Below are positions 1 through 7,651 of a DNA stretch of 24,015 nucleotides, one piece after another. The position numbers and the translations under genes are program-made. Source of the DNA: an uncultured Collinsella sp. (GTDB taxonomy: Bacteria; Actinomycetota; Coriobacteriia; Coriobacteriales; Coriobacteriaceae); the NCBI GenBank assembly GCA_937937835.1, contig CALDBJ010000025.1, positions 1 through 24,015 on the forward strand, read 5' to 3'. How positions within the stretch are numbered: position 1 is the first letter of the stretch; the number at the start of each line of letters is the position of its first letter. The notes beneath the pieces were generated by a model. The model searched no databases. It was not told the origin of the DNA and saw only the letters and a program-made list of their open reading frames with translations.

Positions 1-91
1 CTGCGGGAACGGCCTGTCCGCCTAATGTGTTCGGCTGAGATCGGAAATCAACCACCACAAAGGAGCTGGCCCTCCCCCCGATTTTCAAATA

Positions 92-146
92 TCTCAATCT
101 GTAACATCTGGGCGGGCAAATTGGCTCTATCTGTTACAGATTGAGA
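92..146. repeat. Hairpin repeat, copy 1
   Basis: Perfect 15 bp arms, TCTCAATCTGTAACA (92-106) and its reverse complement (132-146), enclose a 25-base loop. The arms match those of the element at 171-227 exactly and the loop has the same length, but the loop sequence differs. Read in the orientation of the other copy's minus strand, about half of the loop positions match, so the two copies lie in opposite orientation. It resembles a REP/BIME-type intergenic repeat; no transposase is nearby. Confidence 0.8.
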
Positions 147-170
147 CAAAATGCAGGCGTCGGGACGAAC

Positions 171-227
171 GTCTCAATCTGTAACAGTAAGACGACTTTT
201 GGTGGTCTAGATGTTACAGATTGAGAC
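171..227. repeat. Hairpin repeat, copy 2
   Basis: Perfect 16 bp arms (171-186 and 212-227) enclose a 25-base loop. The arms extend those of the element at 92-146 by one base pair, and both copies are followed on the plus strand by CAAA. This is the second member of a head-to-head pair of REP-like elements. No coding sequence overlaps it convincingly. Confidence 0.8.
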
Positions 228-248
228 AAACCGCTGGGACGGGTCAAA

Positions 249-283
249 ACCACCACAAAGGTACCTGTTCCCTTTGTGGTGGT
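249..283 (-). terminator. REP-like hairpin, possible terminator of the murT-gatD operon
   Basis: A perfect 13 bp stem (249-261 with 271-283) lies just downstream of the minus-strand stop at 290. On the minus strand it is followed by only three to four T residues, so it would be a weak intrinsic terminator. The left arm sequence ACCACCACAAAGG also occurs alone at 51-63. The stem and 11-base loop layout matches hairpins at 7591-7621 and 15700-15728, so it may be primarily a REP-like repeat that also terminates transcription. Confidence 0.55.
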
Positions 284-289
284 AGGGCG

Positions 290-2464
290 CTAGGGGAGGA
301 GCTTCATGGCTGCGTCGTGGGCGGCGTGCTCGTAGGTGTCGTCGAGGGGTCTGAGCGGCAGCAGAGCGTTGGCCTGTGCGTCGCCGCGGCGCTCGAGAGC
401 GTGGGCAATCAGCCAGTCGGCGAGTTCGGGGTTCTTGGGCAGCGCCGGGCCATGCAGGTACGTGCCGATGACGCCCTTGTAGATGAGGCCCTCAAAGCCA
501 TCGTCGCCGTTGTTTCCGGTGCCCGTGACAACGGACGTTCCGAGCGGTGTGGCGTCGGCGTCCAAAAGCGTGCGGCCGCCGTGGTTCTCGAATCCTACAA
601 AGGGCTCGGGTGCCAGGTCGGTCTTGACGGCGACGTTGCCGATTAGGCGGTTGGAGCCGCGCACGGTCTCGGCGGCAATGACGCCCAGGCCCTCGATGCG
701 ATCCTCGCCCATGTAGTACGAACGACCGAGCAGCTGATAGCTGCCGCAGATGGCAAGCAGCGAGCCTCCATCCTCAACATATGCCGCGACCTTGTCTTTT
801 TGGGTGAGCAGCTCGTGCGCCACGGCCAACTGGTCGCGATCAGAGCCGCCGCCCATCATGACGATATCGGCATCGGTAAGGTCGAGCATCTCGCCCATAC
901 GGACCTCGTCCACGCGCACGGGAATGCCGCGCCAGGCGCAGCGGCGCTCGAGCGCGATAACGTTGCCGCCGTCGCCGTAGAGATTGAGCGCATCGGGATA
1001 CAGGTAGACGATACGCAACGGGCGCGAAAGCTCGACCGGCACGACGGCGGAAGGGATGGCGCTGCCATCGGCGCGGGCTACGGCGCGTCCGGCAACAGCG
1101 TCGGCGGTGGCGCCCTTCAGTCCGTCGAGCTCCTTGACCAGCGACGGGAAGGCCGTGTAATTGGCGACGGCATAGAAGGCGACATCGGCGGCCTCGTCCG
1201 CCACGGCGCCGATCGCCTGCTCGATATTCGAGATGATGGCGGCATTGATGCCGGCGTACTTGAGGCGCACCTGCATATCGTGTGCACGCGTGCCGCCGGC
1301 AAAGGCGACAAGCCCTGGGGTATCGGCGATGCGCTCGAAGTCGACGTCGTAGATCCACGAGACATCATGGCCGTCGGCGCTGTTGTCGTTAAGGAAGAAG
1401 GCGCAGAGTCTGCCGCCCGCCGTCTTAATGGACTGGATCTGTCGATCGAAGCCCACGGGATTCTTGGCCAGGTTTGCCTCGACGGTGCGACCGGCAATAT
1501 CCCAGCGACCCATGCGTCCGCCGGCGGGTACGTAGGCATCGAGCGTGGGCTGCAGGTGCGCCGTATCCACGCCCAACTCATGTGCGGCAAAGAATGCGGC
1601 GGCAACGTTATAGACCATATATAAGCCGTTGTAGCGCGTGGCGATGTGCGCGGCTGGTGCGTTGGAATCAGATCCAAACACCAGGTCAAAGCCGTAGCCG
1701 TCGCAGCCGAGCTCAACGCCTGTTACGCGGCGGACCAGTGCGGGGCGTGCCCAACCGCACGAGGGGCAATGGTAGGCGCCGAGTTGACCATACTGTACGT
1801 AGTCGTACTCCAACGGGGCGTTGCACTGCGAGCAAAAACGCGAGTCGCTAATACGGTCAGACTCGGTGTTGGTGGCGCCATCGATGCCAAAGGCAATACT
1901 CGCGTTGGGAACGCGCGCGGCAATCGAGGCGCACAGCGGGTCGTCGGCGTTGTAGATGAGCGTCGTTGCCGGCGAAAGCTCCAACGCGTGGGCGATGACC
2001 TCCTGGGTGTGATCGATCTCGCCATAGCGATCAAGCTGGTCACGGAACAGGTTGAGCAGCACGAAGTACGTCGGCTTGAGCTTGGGCAGGACGCGCACGG
2101 TGTAGAGCTCATCGCATTCAAAAACGCCCACGCGCTTGTCGCCGGCTCGCTTGAGGCCGCTGCGCGCCTCGAGCAGTGCGCCCACCACGCCCGGCTCCAT
2201 GTTGTTGCCGGCGCGGTTGCATACCACGGTGGCGCCGCTGGCGGCAACGGCGTCGGCGATCAGGTTCGAAGTGGTGGTCTTACCGTTGGTGCCGGTGATC
2301 ACCACGCTGCGGTCGACAAGACTCGCGAGGTCGCTCAGCAGCTCGGGGTTGATCTTCATGGCGATGCGGCCGGGGAGTACGCCGCCCTGGCGCTTGAGGA
2401 CGGAGCGCAGTCCCCAGCGGGCGATATCGCTCGAGGTGCAGGCGAGAGATGAGCGGAGGTTCAT
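290..2464 (-). CDS. murT-gatD: MurT-GatD fusion, lipid II isoglutaminyl synthase
   Basis: A 724-residue protein joining both halves of the enzyme that amidates the alpha-carboxyl of D-glutamate in lipid II, using glutamine as nitrogen donor and ATP. Residues about 1-445 are MurT: P-loop GTNGKTTTS at 58-66, a four-cysteine zinc ribbon (C211, C214, C233, C236), the NLAKNPVG segment at 331-338 and the LNDNSADGHD segment at 358-367 in the Mur C-terminal domain (DUF1727). After a linker of about 35 residues, residues about 481-724 are the GatD class I amidotransferase, with nucleophile C573 in CGSYQLLG and H671 in GTYLHGP. In Staphylococcus aureus and Streptococcus pneumoniae these are two proteins. 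The start fits the S. aureus MurT N-terminus and has AGGA upstream. It lies 45 bases after the preceding gene and is probably cotranscribed with it. It acts at the cytoplasmic face of the membrane. Confidence 0.93.
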   Translation of the reverse strand: MNLRSSLACTSSDIARWGLRSVLKRQGGVLPGRIAMKINPELLSDLASLVDRSVVITGTNGKTTTSNLIADAVAASGATVVCNRAGNNMEPGVVGALLEARSGLKRAGDKRVGVFECDELYTVRVLPKLKPTYFVLLNLFRDQLDRYGEIDHTQEVIAHALELSPATTLIYNADDPLCASIAARVPNASIAFGIDGATNTESDRISDSRFCSQCNAPLEYDYVQYGQLGAYHCPSCGWARPALVRRVTGVELGCDGYGFDLVFGSDSNAPAAHIATRYNGLYMVYNVAAAFFAAHELGVDTAHLQPTLDAYVPAGGRMGRWDIAGRTVEANLAKNPVGFDRQIQSIKTAGGRLCAFFLNDNSADGHDVSWIYDVDFERIADTPGLVAFAGGTRAHDMQVRLKYAGINAAIISNIEQAIGAVADEAADVAFYAVANYTAFPSLVKELDGLKGATADAVAGRAVARADGSAIPSAVVPVELSRPLRIVYLYPDALNLYGDGGNVIALERRCAWRGIPVRVDEVRMGEMLDLTDADIVMMGGGSDRDQLAVAHELLTQKDKVAAYVEDGGSLLAICGSYQLLGRSYYMGEDRIEGLGVIAAETVRGSNRLIGNVAVKTDLAPEPFVGFENHGGRTLLDADATPLGTSVVTGTGNNGDDGFEGLIYKGVIGTYLHGPALPKNPELADWLIAHALERRGDAQANALLPLRPLDDTYEHAAHDAAMKLLP

Positions 2465-2509
2465 GAAACCGTTCCTAACGTAAACGACATGGTCGGGTTG
2501 AGTGCGACA

Positions 2510-3553
2510 CTAAAATCCGTAGCGGCGCGCAAATTCCTGGGCAAGCTGCGACACGTCTTCGCAGGCATTGGCCCAGGGGGCAAAGTCGGGAGTGTCCGAG
2601 ATGATGCCGTCGGCCTCCCAAACTGCCTGGTGCGAAAGGTCCCAGGGATCGTGTGACTCGGGCCGGCAGGGAAGGTATGGCGTCTGATACATGGGGTTCA
2701 GCAAAAAGAACGCGCCACCCTCGCAGCGGTTGGCAAACTCGCGCAGGGCGCGTGTCGCCGGGCGCATCTTGTTTGTTTTGAACAGCAGAATCGTACGGGC
2801 GAGCAGGTACCAGGGAGAGTTCTCGAGGGCATCGGCCCCCATCTGCTCCTCGAGCTGGTGAGCCAGGGCAAAAAAGCCGTCCTGGTCTTCCAAGCGAGCG
2901 AGGGCGAGCAACACGGTGCCGGCAGCTCGGGTGGGATAGCCTTCTGCTTTAAGGACGCGGCGGGCGTAGTTGGCAGCAGCGCGGTAGCGGGCGCTCGCCA
3001 TGCACAGCTGCGAGATGGCCTCGAGCGTGTGGAGCCACCCGATAAGTGCCGGCTCGCTCACGGTGAGATCTGCCGCCGTCACGCCGTCCGTCAAAACTTT
3101 GTTGGCCCAGTAATGTGGGGCCTCCATATCGAACCCGGGCACGCTTTGCTGCAGGTAATCGGCCGTGGTCGCTTCGAGCTTCATCAGGTCGCCCAGGCAG
3201 GCGTCAACGGGCGTGTCGGCCAGGATGATGGCGAGCAGCTGCGCGTCGACGGCAAGTGCATCGACGCGGACAATCTTGAGCAACTCGTCGCGCATGTCGT
3301 CGAACAGGCGATTGCGCGTCTGCTCGAACTCCTCGTCACTGCCCATGTCCTCGATGCGATGGAGCTCGTCGAGCAGGTGGCGATGAGCACCGGCATAGGA
3401 CAGCAGCGCCTGGGCATGCTCGGACTGCGCATACTTTTGGGGATTCGCACTAATGTCGTTATGGACAAGCTCGCGTGCTGCATCGGTGAGCTCGGGGTGC
3501 GATGCCAGATAGGTGCGCTCCAAGTAGGCGGGGATGTAGACGCTCGGATCCAT
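2510..3553 (-). CDS. Helical-repeat (TPR-like) protein of unknown function, paralogue B
   Basis: A 347-residue soluble, largely alpha-helical protein without signal peptide or membrane segment. I do not recognise a catalytic motif. The stretch around residues 175-225, with a WL..L....RYR pattern, an Ala-rich helix and L.LARLE, resembles a tetratricopeptide hairpin and matches a stretch of the upstream gene product (WLAAL...GRYR...MAKLE), so the two appear to be diverged tandem paralogues. Its ATG overlaps the upstream stop by one base (TAATG), with a GGGAGGGG ribosome site, which suggests translational coupling. The following gene is murT-gatD, 45 bases away. A scaffold role in envelope synthesis is possible only by context. 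Confidence 0.75.
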   Translation of the reverse strand: MDPSVYIPAYLERTYLASHPELTDAARELVHNDISANPQKYAQSEHAQALLSYAGAHRHLLDELHRIEDMGSDEEFEQTRNRLFDDMRDELLKIVRVDALAVDAQLLAIILADTPVDACLGDLMKLEATTADYLQQSVPGFDMEAPHYWANKVLTDGVTAADLTVSEPALIGWLHTLEAISQLCMASARYRAAANYARRVLKAEGYPTRAAGTVLLALARLEDQDGFFALAHQLEEQMGADALENSPWYLLARTILLFKTNKMRPATRALREFANRCEGGAFFLLNPMYQTPYLPCRPESHDPWDLSHQAVWEADGIISDTPDFAPWANACEDVSQLAQEFARRYGF

Positions 3554-4629
3554 TAGAGGTCCCCTCCCTTAAATGGAAGCCCCTGCTCGGCTGCGCGCAG
3601 GATGCGCTCGTCGATCTGGGAACGCACGATGTCGTTGGTGGCGACCCAGGCGGCAAAGCTGGCGTTGTCGGGAGCGCCCAGGCCCTCCTGCAGTACCGGC
3701 GTCGCTTCGGACAGTGCAAGGACGAGCTCGTCGGTGGAGCCTGCACCCACGTTGACGCGGGCATAGACGCCATCGGGAAACTCGGTTTGGAAGTAGAGCG
3801 CCTCGGCTGCGTGCGGACACGAGCGCGCAAGGATACGCAGGTAGTGCTCGGCGCCCTCGTAGTCCAGCTCGCGCCAAGCTGCGCTCATCAGTGCGATGAG
3901 CGTCCACGGGTCCAAGTCGCGCTCCGCGTCCTTGGGACGACGGCGCAGTGGCGTGTTGGCGAGATAGGGTACGGAGTGGGCAGAGCGAAAGCGCTTGAGT
4001 TCCTCGGCGGGGTATTCGAGCTTTGCCATGGCGAGCATCGCGGTGTGGCGGACACCGGCCGGATCGTTGGGGGCAAAGTCCAGGCTGCGGTTTGCGGCTT
4101 CGAGTGACATACGGTAGCGGCCGCTAATGAGGGCGCGCGACGCAAGGGCGGCAAGCCAGCGCAGGTAGGGGCGGCGCATAAGGTCGCCCGCGGCCTCGCG
4201 CTCGTAGGGGTCCTGCGCCGAGGCGATCTTGAGCGCCAAGTCGTGCTCGACTTCATCGCGCTTGGATACCAAGTACTGTACGTATTCCTCGTTGGATTCG
4301 GCGGTGAGCGCCGTCAGCATGCGCTGGGCATCCCAGTTGGTCGGATCGAGTGCGGCAGCCTCGCGAAGCATGTTCTCGGCAGCGGTCTCTTCCTGCTCGG
4401 CCTGGGCATCGTCGGGGATAAAGGGAATACGGTAGTCGACGGCCTCGACCACCTTGGCAATCAGATGTCCGGCGCGGTCGCGATCGTGCACGATGAGCGG
4501 CGCGGGGTTGCGGGTGAATTGCTCCATCAGACGCTCTACGGCGGCACCGTTGGTGAGCGGGATATTGTCGCGGCGCAAGGCCTCAAGAACGAGGCGATGG
4601 CAATCCTCTTGAATGGGATCGAATGCCAT
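3553..4629 (-). CDS. Helical-repeat (TPR-like) protein of unknown function, paralogue A
   Basis: A 358-residue soluble, helix-rich protein. The start at 4629 is chosen because AAAGGAGG lies just before it; an ATG eleven codons upstream has no such site. About residues 80-110 (LREAAALDPTNWDAQRML) and 170-210 (GRYRMSLEAANRSLDFAPNDPAG) read like tetratricopeptide helices. No catalytic motif, membrane segment or signal peptide is visible. It is the first gene of a probable three-gene leftward operon ending in murT-gatD and is coupled to its paralogue by an overlapping stop/start. A minus-strand TATATA at about 4665-4672 could be the -10 element of its promoter. Function unknown. Confidence 0.78.
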   Translation of the reverse strand: MAFDPIQEDCHRLVLEALRRDNIPLTNGAAVERLMEQFTRNPAPLIVHDRDRAGHLIAKVVEAVDYRIPFIPDDAQAEQEETAAENMLREAAALDPTNWDAQRMLTALTAESNEEYVQYLVSKRDEVEHDLALKIASAQDPYEREAAGDLMRRPYLRWLAALASRALISGRYRMSLEAANRSLDFAPNDPAGVRHTAMLAMAKLEYPAEELKRFRSAHSVPYLANTPLRRRPKDAERDLDPWTLIALMSAAWRELDYEGAEHYLRILARSCPHAAEALYFQTEFPDGVYARVNVGAGSTDELVLALSEATPVLQEGLGAPDNASFAAWVATNDIVRSQIDERILRAAEQGLPFKGGDL

Positions 4630-5129
4630 GGGGCCTCCTTTGCTGCGGTTAGGGTTCAAATGTCTCTATATAAGGTTCTAGTTTACCCGCATGTGGCACA
4701 CCGGGGGTGCCGCACTTGGACATGCACCTTTGCACCACGAAGACGGATGTCGCACAAATGTCGGCACCTTGGACGACTGAGTGGTATCACGGTGCCGCAA
4801 ACGGTCGATTTTTGGCGGCGAACGGGGCGCATTTTGGAGGGGCACAGTCCTGCCCGGGATATGTGGTCAACCTTGATAAAACGTTTGCCCAGCTTGGGAG
4901 TATGAATGCCCCACAAGGGTCTTCAGGGATAGAAAAAACGTTTCATCATTGTCGGCTTTAGGTGAATAACTGACCAACCAGAACGGTAAAATAGTGATTG
5001 TCTGAGCGTTGAGACGTTTAGACATCGCGCATTGTCATCGCCGGCAACGCGCAAAACGGTCCTAACGGAGCCAATCGGGTGCTCCGTTATATACGCAAGT
5101 CTAAGAGGGGCTTGTTTAGGAGGCACAGT
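4630..5129. other. Divergent intergenic region without a convincing gene
   Basis: Five hundred bases separate a leftward operon from the rightward alcohol dehydrogenase. The short reading frames in it have no ribosome site or recognisable protein. I see a 7 bp inverted repeat CGGCACC/GGTGCCG (4762-4768, 4791-4797), two perfect AAACGTTT octamers (4879-4886, 4936-4943) with a near copy at 5012-5019, and a 9 bp hairpin just before the dehydrogenase. It must hold promoters for both directions, but no clean -35/-10 pair stands out for the rightward gene. Confidence 0.6.
5063..5089 (+). promoter_or_regulatory. Leader hairpin before the alcohol dehydrogenase
   Basis: A perfect 9 bp stem, TAACGGAGC (5063-5071) with GCTCCGTTA (5081-5089) and a 9-base loop, lies 40 bases before the start codon. 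No T tract follows, so it is not a normal terminator. It could be a leader structure stabilising the message of a codon-optimised gene, or a DNA operator. Confidence 0.45.
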
Positions 5130-6353
5130 ATGGGACGTTTTACCAATCCTCGCGATCTGTACTTTGGTGAGGGCGCTCGCCACGAGGTAAAGAACCTCAA
5201 GGGCAAGAAGGCCATCATCGTTTCTGGCGGCAGCTCTATGCGCCGCGGCGGGTTCCTGCAGGACGTTGAGGCCGACCTCAAAGAGGGCGGCTTCGAGGTC
5301 AAGCTGTTCGAGGGCGTCGAGTCCGATCCCTCCATCGAGACCGTCATGAAGGGCGCCGAGGCCATGCGCGAGTTCGAGCCCGACTGGATTATCGCCATCG
5401 GCGGCGGCTCGCCCATCGATGCCGCTAAGGCCATGTGGGTCTTCTACGAGTATCCCGAGGAGTCCTTCGATAACATCATCCAGCCGTTCAGCTTCCCTGA
5501 GCTGCGTCAGAAGGCTCACTTCTGCGCCATCTCCTCTACCTCCGGTACCGCTACCGAGGTCACTGCCTTCTCCGTCATCACCGACTACGCCAAGGGCATC
5601 AAGTACCCCCTGGCCGACTTCAACATCACCCCTGATGTCGCCATCGTCGACCCCGAGCTCACCTACACCATGCCCGCCAAGCTGTGCGCTCACACCGGCA
5701 TGGATGCTCTGACCCACTGCATGGAGGCCTACGTTTCCACCTGCGCCTCTATGTTCACCGACGCCAACGCTCTGCACGGCATCCGCGAGATCGTCGAGTG
5801 GCTGCCCAAGTCCTATGCTGGCGACCATGAGGCCCGTCAGCACATGCACGAGGCTCAGTGCATCGCCGGTATCGCCTTCTCCTCGGGTCTGCTCGGCATC
5901 GTTCACTCCATGGCTCACAAGACCGGTGCTGCCTTCGAGAACGGCCACATCATCCACGGTGCTGCTAACGCCATGTACCTGGGCAAGGTCATCCAGTGGA
6001 ACTCCAAGGACCCGCGTGCTGCCGAGCGTTACGCTTACGTGGCCAAGGAGATCCTGCACCTTCCCGGCGAGACCAACGAGGAGCTCATCGCTGCGCTCGT
6101 CCAGAAGATTCGCGACCTCAACGACCAGCTCAACATTCCGCAGTCCATCAAGGATTACGCGAATGGTGGCGTGAAGGTCGACGCCGAGAACCCGCAGATG
6201 GTTTCCGAGGAGGAGTTCCTCGCCAAGCTGCCCGAGATCGCCGCGAACGCCGAGCAGGACGCCTGCACGCCCGAGAACCCGCGTGAGACCAAGGCTGCTG
6301 ACTTCGAGAAGATCCTCAAGGCCTGCTACTACGACACCGACATCGATTTCTAA
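5130..6353 (+). CDS. Iron-containing alcohol dehydrogenase
   Basis: A 407-residue cytoplasmic group III alcohol dehydrogenase, interconverting an aldehyde and an alcohol with NAD(P)H. The nucleotide-binding GGGSPIDAAK is at 91-100. Metal ligands by family pattern are D192 and H196 (MDALTH), H259 (HSMAH) and H276 (HG.ANA); the spacing between the last two is about three residues longer than in FucO. The start at 5130 is chosen because AGGAGG precedes it; an upstream in-frame ATG at 5079 falls inside the leader hairpin region. Codon use is very biased (CTG, AAC, CGT, CGC), as in highly expressed genes, fitting a major fermentative enzyme that reoxidises NADH. A strong terminator follows, so it is probably transcribed alone. 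The substrate cannot be told from sequence. Confidence 0.9.
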   Translation: MGRFTNPRDLYFGEGARHEVKNLKGKKAIIVSGGSSMRRGGFLQDVEADLKEGGFEVKLFEGVESDPSIETVMKGAEAMREFEPDWIIAIGGGSPIDAAKAMWVFYEYPEESFDNIIQPFSFPELRQKAHFCAISSTSGTATEVTAFSVITDYAKGIKYPLADFNITPDVAIVDPELTYTMPAKLCAHTGMDALTHCMEAYVSTCASMFTDANALHGIREIVEWLPKSYAGDHEARQHMHEAQCIAGIAFSSGLLGIVHSMAHKTGAAFENGHIIHGAANAMYLGKVIQWNSKDPRAAERYAYVAKEILHLPGETNEELIAALVQKIRDLNDQLNIPQSIKDYANGGVKVDAENPQMVSEEEFLAKLPEIAANAEQDACTPENPRETKAADFEKILKACYYDTDIDF

Positions 6354-6375
6354 TCGACTCTTGTTATCGTAACGA

Positions 6376-6414
6376 GGGGCTCCGCGCGTATCCGTACGGA
6401 GCCCCTTTCTTTTT
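6376..6414 (+). terminator. Intrinsic terminator after the alcohol dehydrogenase
   Basis: Stem GGGGCTCCG (6376-6384) pairs with CGGAGCCCC (6397-6405), followed by TTTCTTTTT. It lies 22 bases after the stop codon. Confidence 0.92.
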
Positions 6415-6437
6415 AATTATTAGAGAATGGGATAAAA

Positions 6438-7538
6438 ATGGCTGCAATCTTCAATAGCCCCAGTAAGTATATCCAGGGTCCGGATGAGCTGGCCAAGCTC
6501 GGCTCCTATGTCGAGCCGCTCGGCGCTAAGGCCCTCGTCATCGTGACGCCTTCGGGCAAGAAGCGCGTCGGTGCCAAGATCGAGGGCGGCTTTGCCGAGG
6601 CTAAGGCTGAGCTGTTGTTTGAGGACTTTAACGGCGAGTGCTCCAAGGGCGAGGTCGATCGTCTGGTTGCGCTCGCTCGCGACAACGGCTGCGACATCAT
6701 CGTCGGCGTCGGTGGCGGCAAGATCCTCGACACCGCGAAGGCCGTTGCCTATTACCTGGAATCCCCGGTTATCATTTGCCCCACCATCGCCTCGACCGAT
6801 GCACCGTGCTCGGCACTTTCGGTGCTCTACACCGACGACGGCCAGTTCGATAAATATCTCTTCCTTAAGGCAAACCCCAACATTGTCCTGATGGATACGA
6901 CGGTTATCGCGGCGAGCCCGGTGCGCCTGACGGTTTCCGGTATGGGCGATGCGCTCGCAACCTACTTTGAGGCCCAGGCGACGCACGATGCCGACGGTAG
7001 CACCTGCGCCGGCGGCAAGGGCGGCATGGCTGGCTTGGCACTCGCCAAGCTCTGCTATGAGACGCTCATGGCCGATGGCGTGAAGGCCAAGGTCGCGCTG
7101 GAGAAGGGCGCGCTGACGCCTGCCGTGGAGCATATCATCGAGGCCAATACGCTGCTTTCGGGCATTGGCTTTGAGAGCTCGGGCCTTGCTGCTGCTCATG
7201 CCATCCACAATGGCCTGACGATGCTGCCCGAGTGCCACGGCATGTATCACGGCGAGAAGGTCGCCTTTGGCACCATCGTCCAGCTGGTACTCGAGGATGC
7301 CCCGACTGAGAAACTCGAGGAAGTCTTGGGCTTCTGCATTGAGTTGGGCCTGCCGGTCACGATGAAGGAACTTGGCGTTGCTGAGCTTACGCGCGAGAAG
7401 GCCATGATTGTTGCCGAGGCCGCGTGCGCGCCCGATGACACCATGTGCAACATGCCGTTTGAGGTGACGCCTGAGATGGTCGCCAACGCCATCCTGGGTG
7501 CCGACGCACTGGGTCACTACTACCTTATGGATGAGTAA
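6438..7538 (+). CDS. gldA: Glycerol dehydrogenase, copy 1
   Basis: A 366-residue member of the GldA branch of the iron-alcohol dehydrogenase superfamily, oxidising glycerol (or a related vicinal diol) to dihydroxyacetone with NAD. The nucleotide-binding GVGGGKILDTAKA is at 90-102, and the zinc ligands by family pattern are D171 (GMGDALATYFEA), H254 and H271 (HGEKVAFG). STDAPCSALSV at 119-129 is the typical GldA segment. Length fits the family. The ribosome site is weak (GAGAATGGG) and the start lies only 24 bases after the preceding terminator, so the promoter must overlap that terminator, or readthrough feeds the gene. A 12 bp-stem terminator follows. No dihydroxyacetone kinase is in the window, so where the product goes is not shown. 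Confidence 0.9.
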   Translation: MAAIFNSPSKYIQGPDELAKLGSYVEPLGAKALVIVTPSGKKRVGAKIEGGFAEAKAELLFEDFNGECSKGEVDRLVALARDNGCDIIVGVGGGKILDTAKAVAYYLESPVIICPTIASTDAPCSALSVLYTDDGQFDKYLFLKANPNIVLMDTTVIAASPVRLTVSGMGDALATYFEAQATHDADGSTCAGGKGGMAGLALAKLCYETLMADGVKAKVALEKGALTPAVEHIIEANTLLSGIGFESSGLAAAHAIHNGLTMLPECHGMYHGEKVAFGTIVQLVLEDAPTEKLEEVLGFCIELGLPVTMKELGVAELTREKAMIVAEAACAPDDTMCNMPFEVTPEMVANAILGADALGHYYLMDE

Positions 7539-7550
7539 ACTAAGGTAAGG

Positions 7551-7586
7551 AAGGGGCAAAGCTGACAGACGGCTTTGCCCCTTTTT
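7551..7586 (+). terminator. Intrinsic terminator after glycerol dehydrogenase copy 1
   Basis: A 12 bp stem, AAGGGGCAAAGC (7551-7562) with GCTTTGCCCCTT (7572-7583), is followed by further T residues. It starts 13 bases after the stop codon. Confidence 0.93.
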
Positions 7587-7590
7587 GCTA

Positions 7591-7621
7591 TGGTGCAAAG
7601 GGGTCAGATTACTTTGCACCA
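7591..7621. repeat. REP-like hairpin with 11-base loop
   Basis: Arms TGGTGCAAAG (7591-7600) and CTTTGCACCA (7612-7621) are a perfect 10 bp inverted repeat around the loop GGGTCAGATTA. It begins four bases after the preceding terminator and ends 30 bases before the next gene. Stem ending (AAG), loop length (11) and loop start (GG) match the hairpins at 249-283 (minus strand) and 15700-15728. Confidence 0.75.
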
Positions 7622-7651
7622 ATTGTTGTTGATGAAAGGGCGGATTCTTGT

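Noticed and set aside
92..227. CRISPR-like array at the left edge because the same 15-mer recurs four times
   Set aside because: The copies alternate in orientation as two hairpins, spacing is irregular between and within pairs, and there are no cas genes.
4871..4890. CcpA-type cre site around AAACGTTT
   Set aside because: It misses the conserved TG at the left of the cre consensus, and CcpA is not expected in this group; kept only as an unassigned repeat.
4923..6059. 378-codon minus-strand frame opposite the alcohol dehydrogenase
   Set aside because: Shadow of the highly codon-biased dehydrogenase; Gly/Val/Leu/Asp-rich with no motif.
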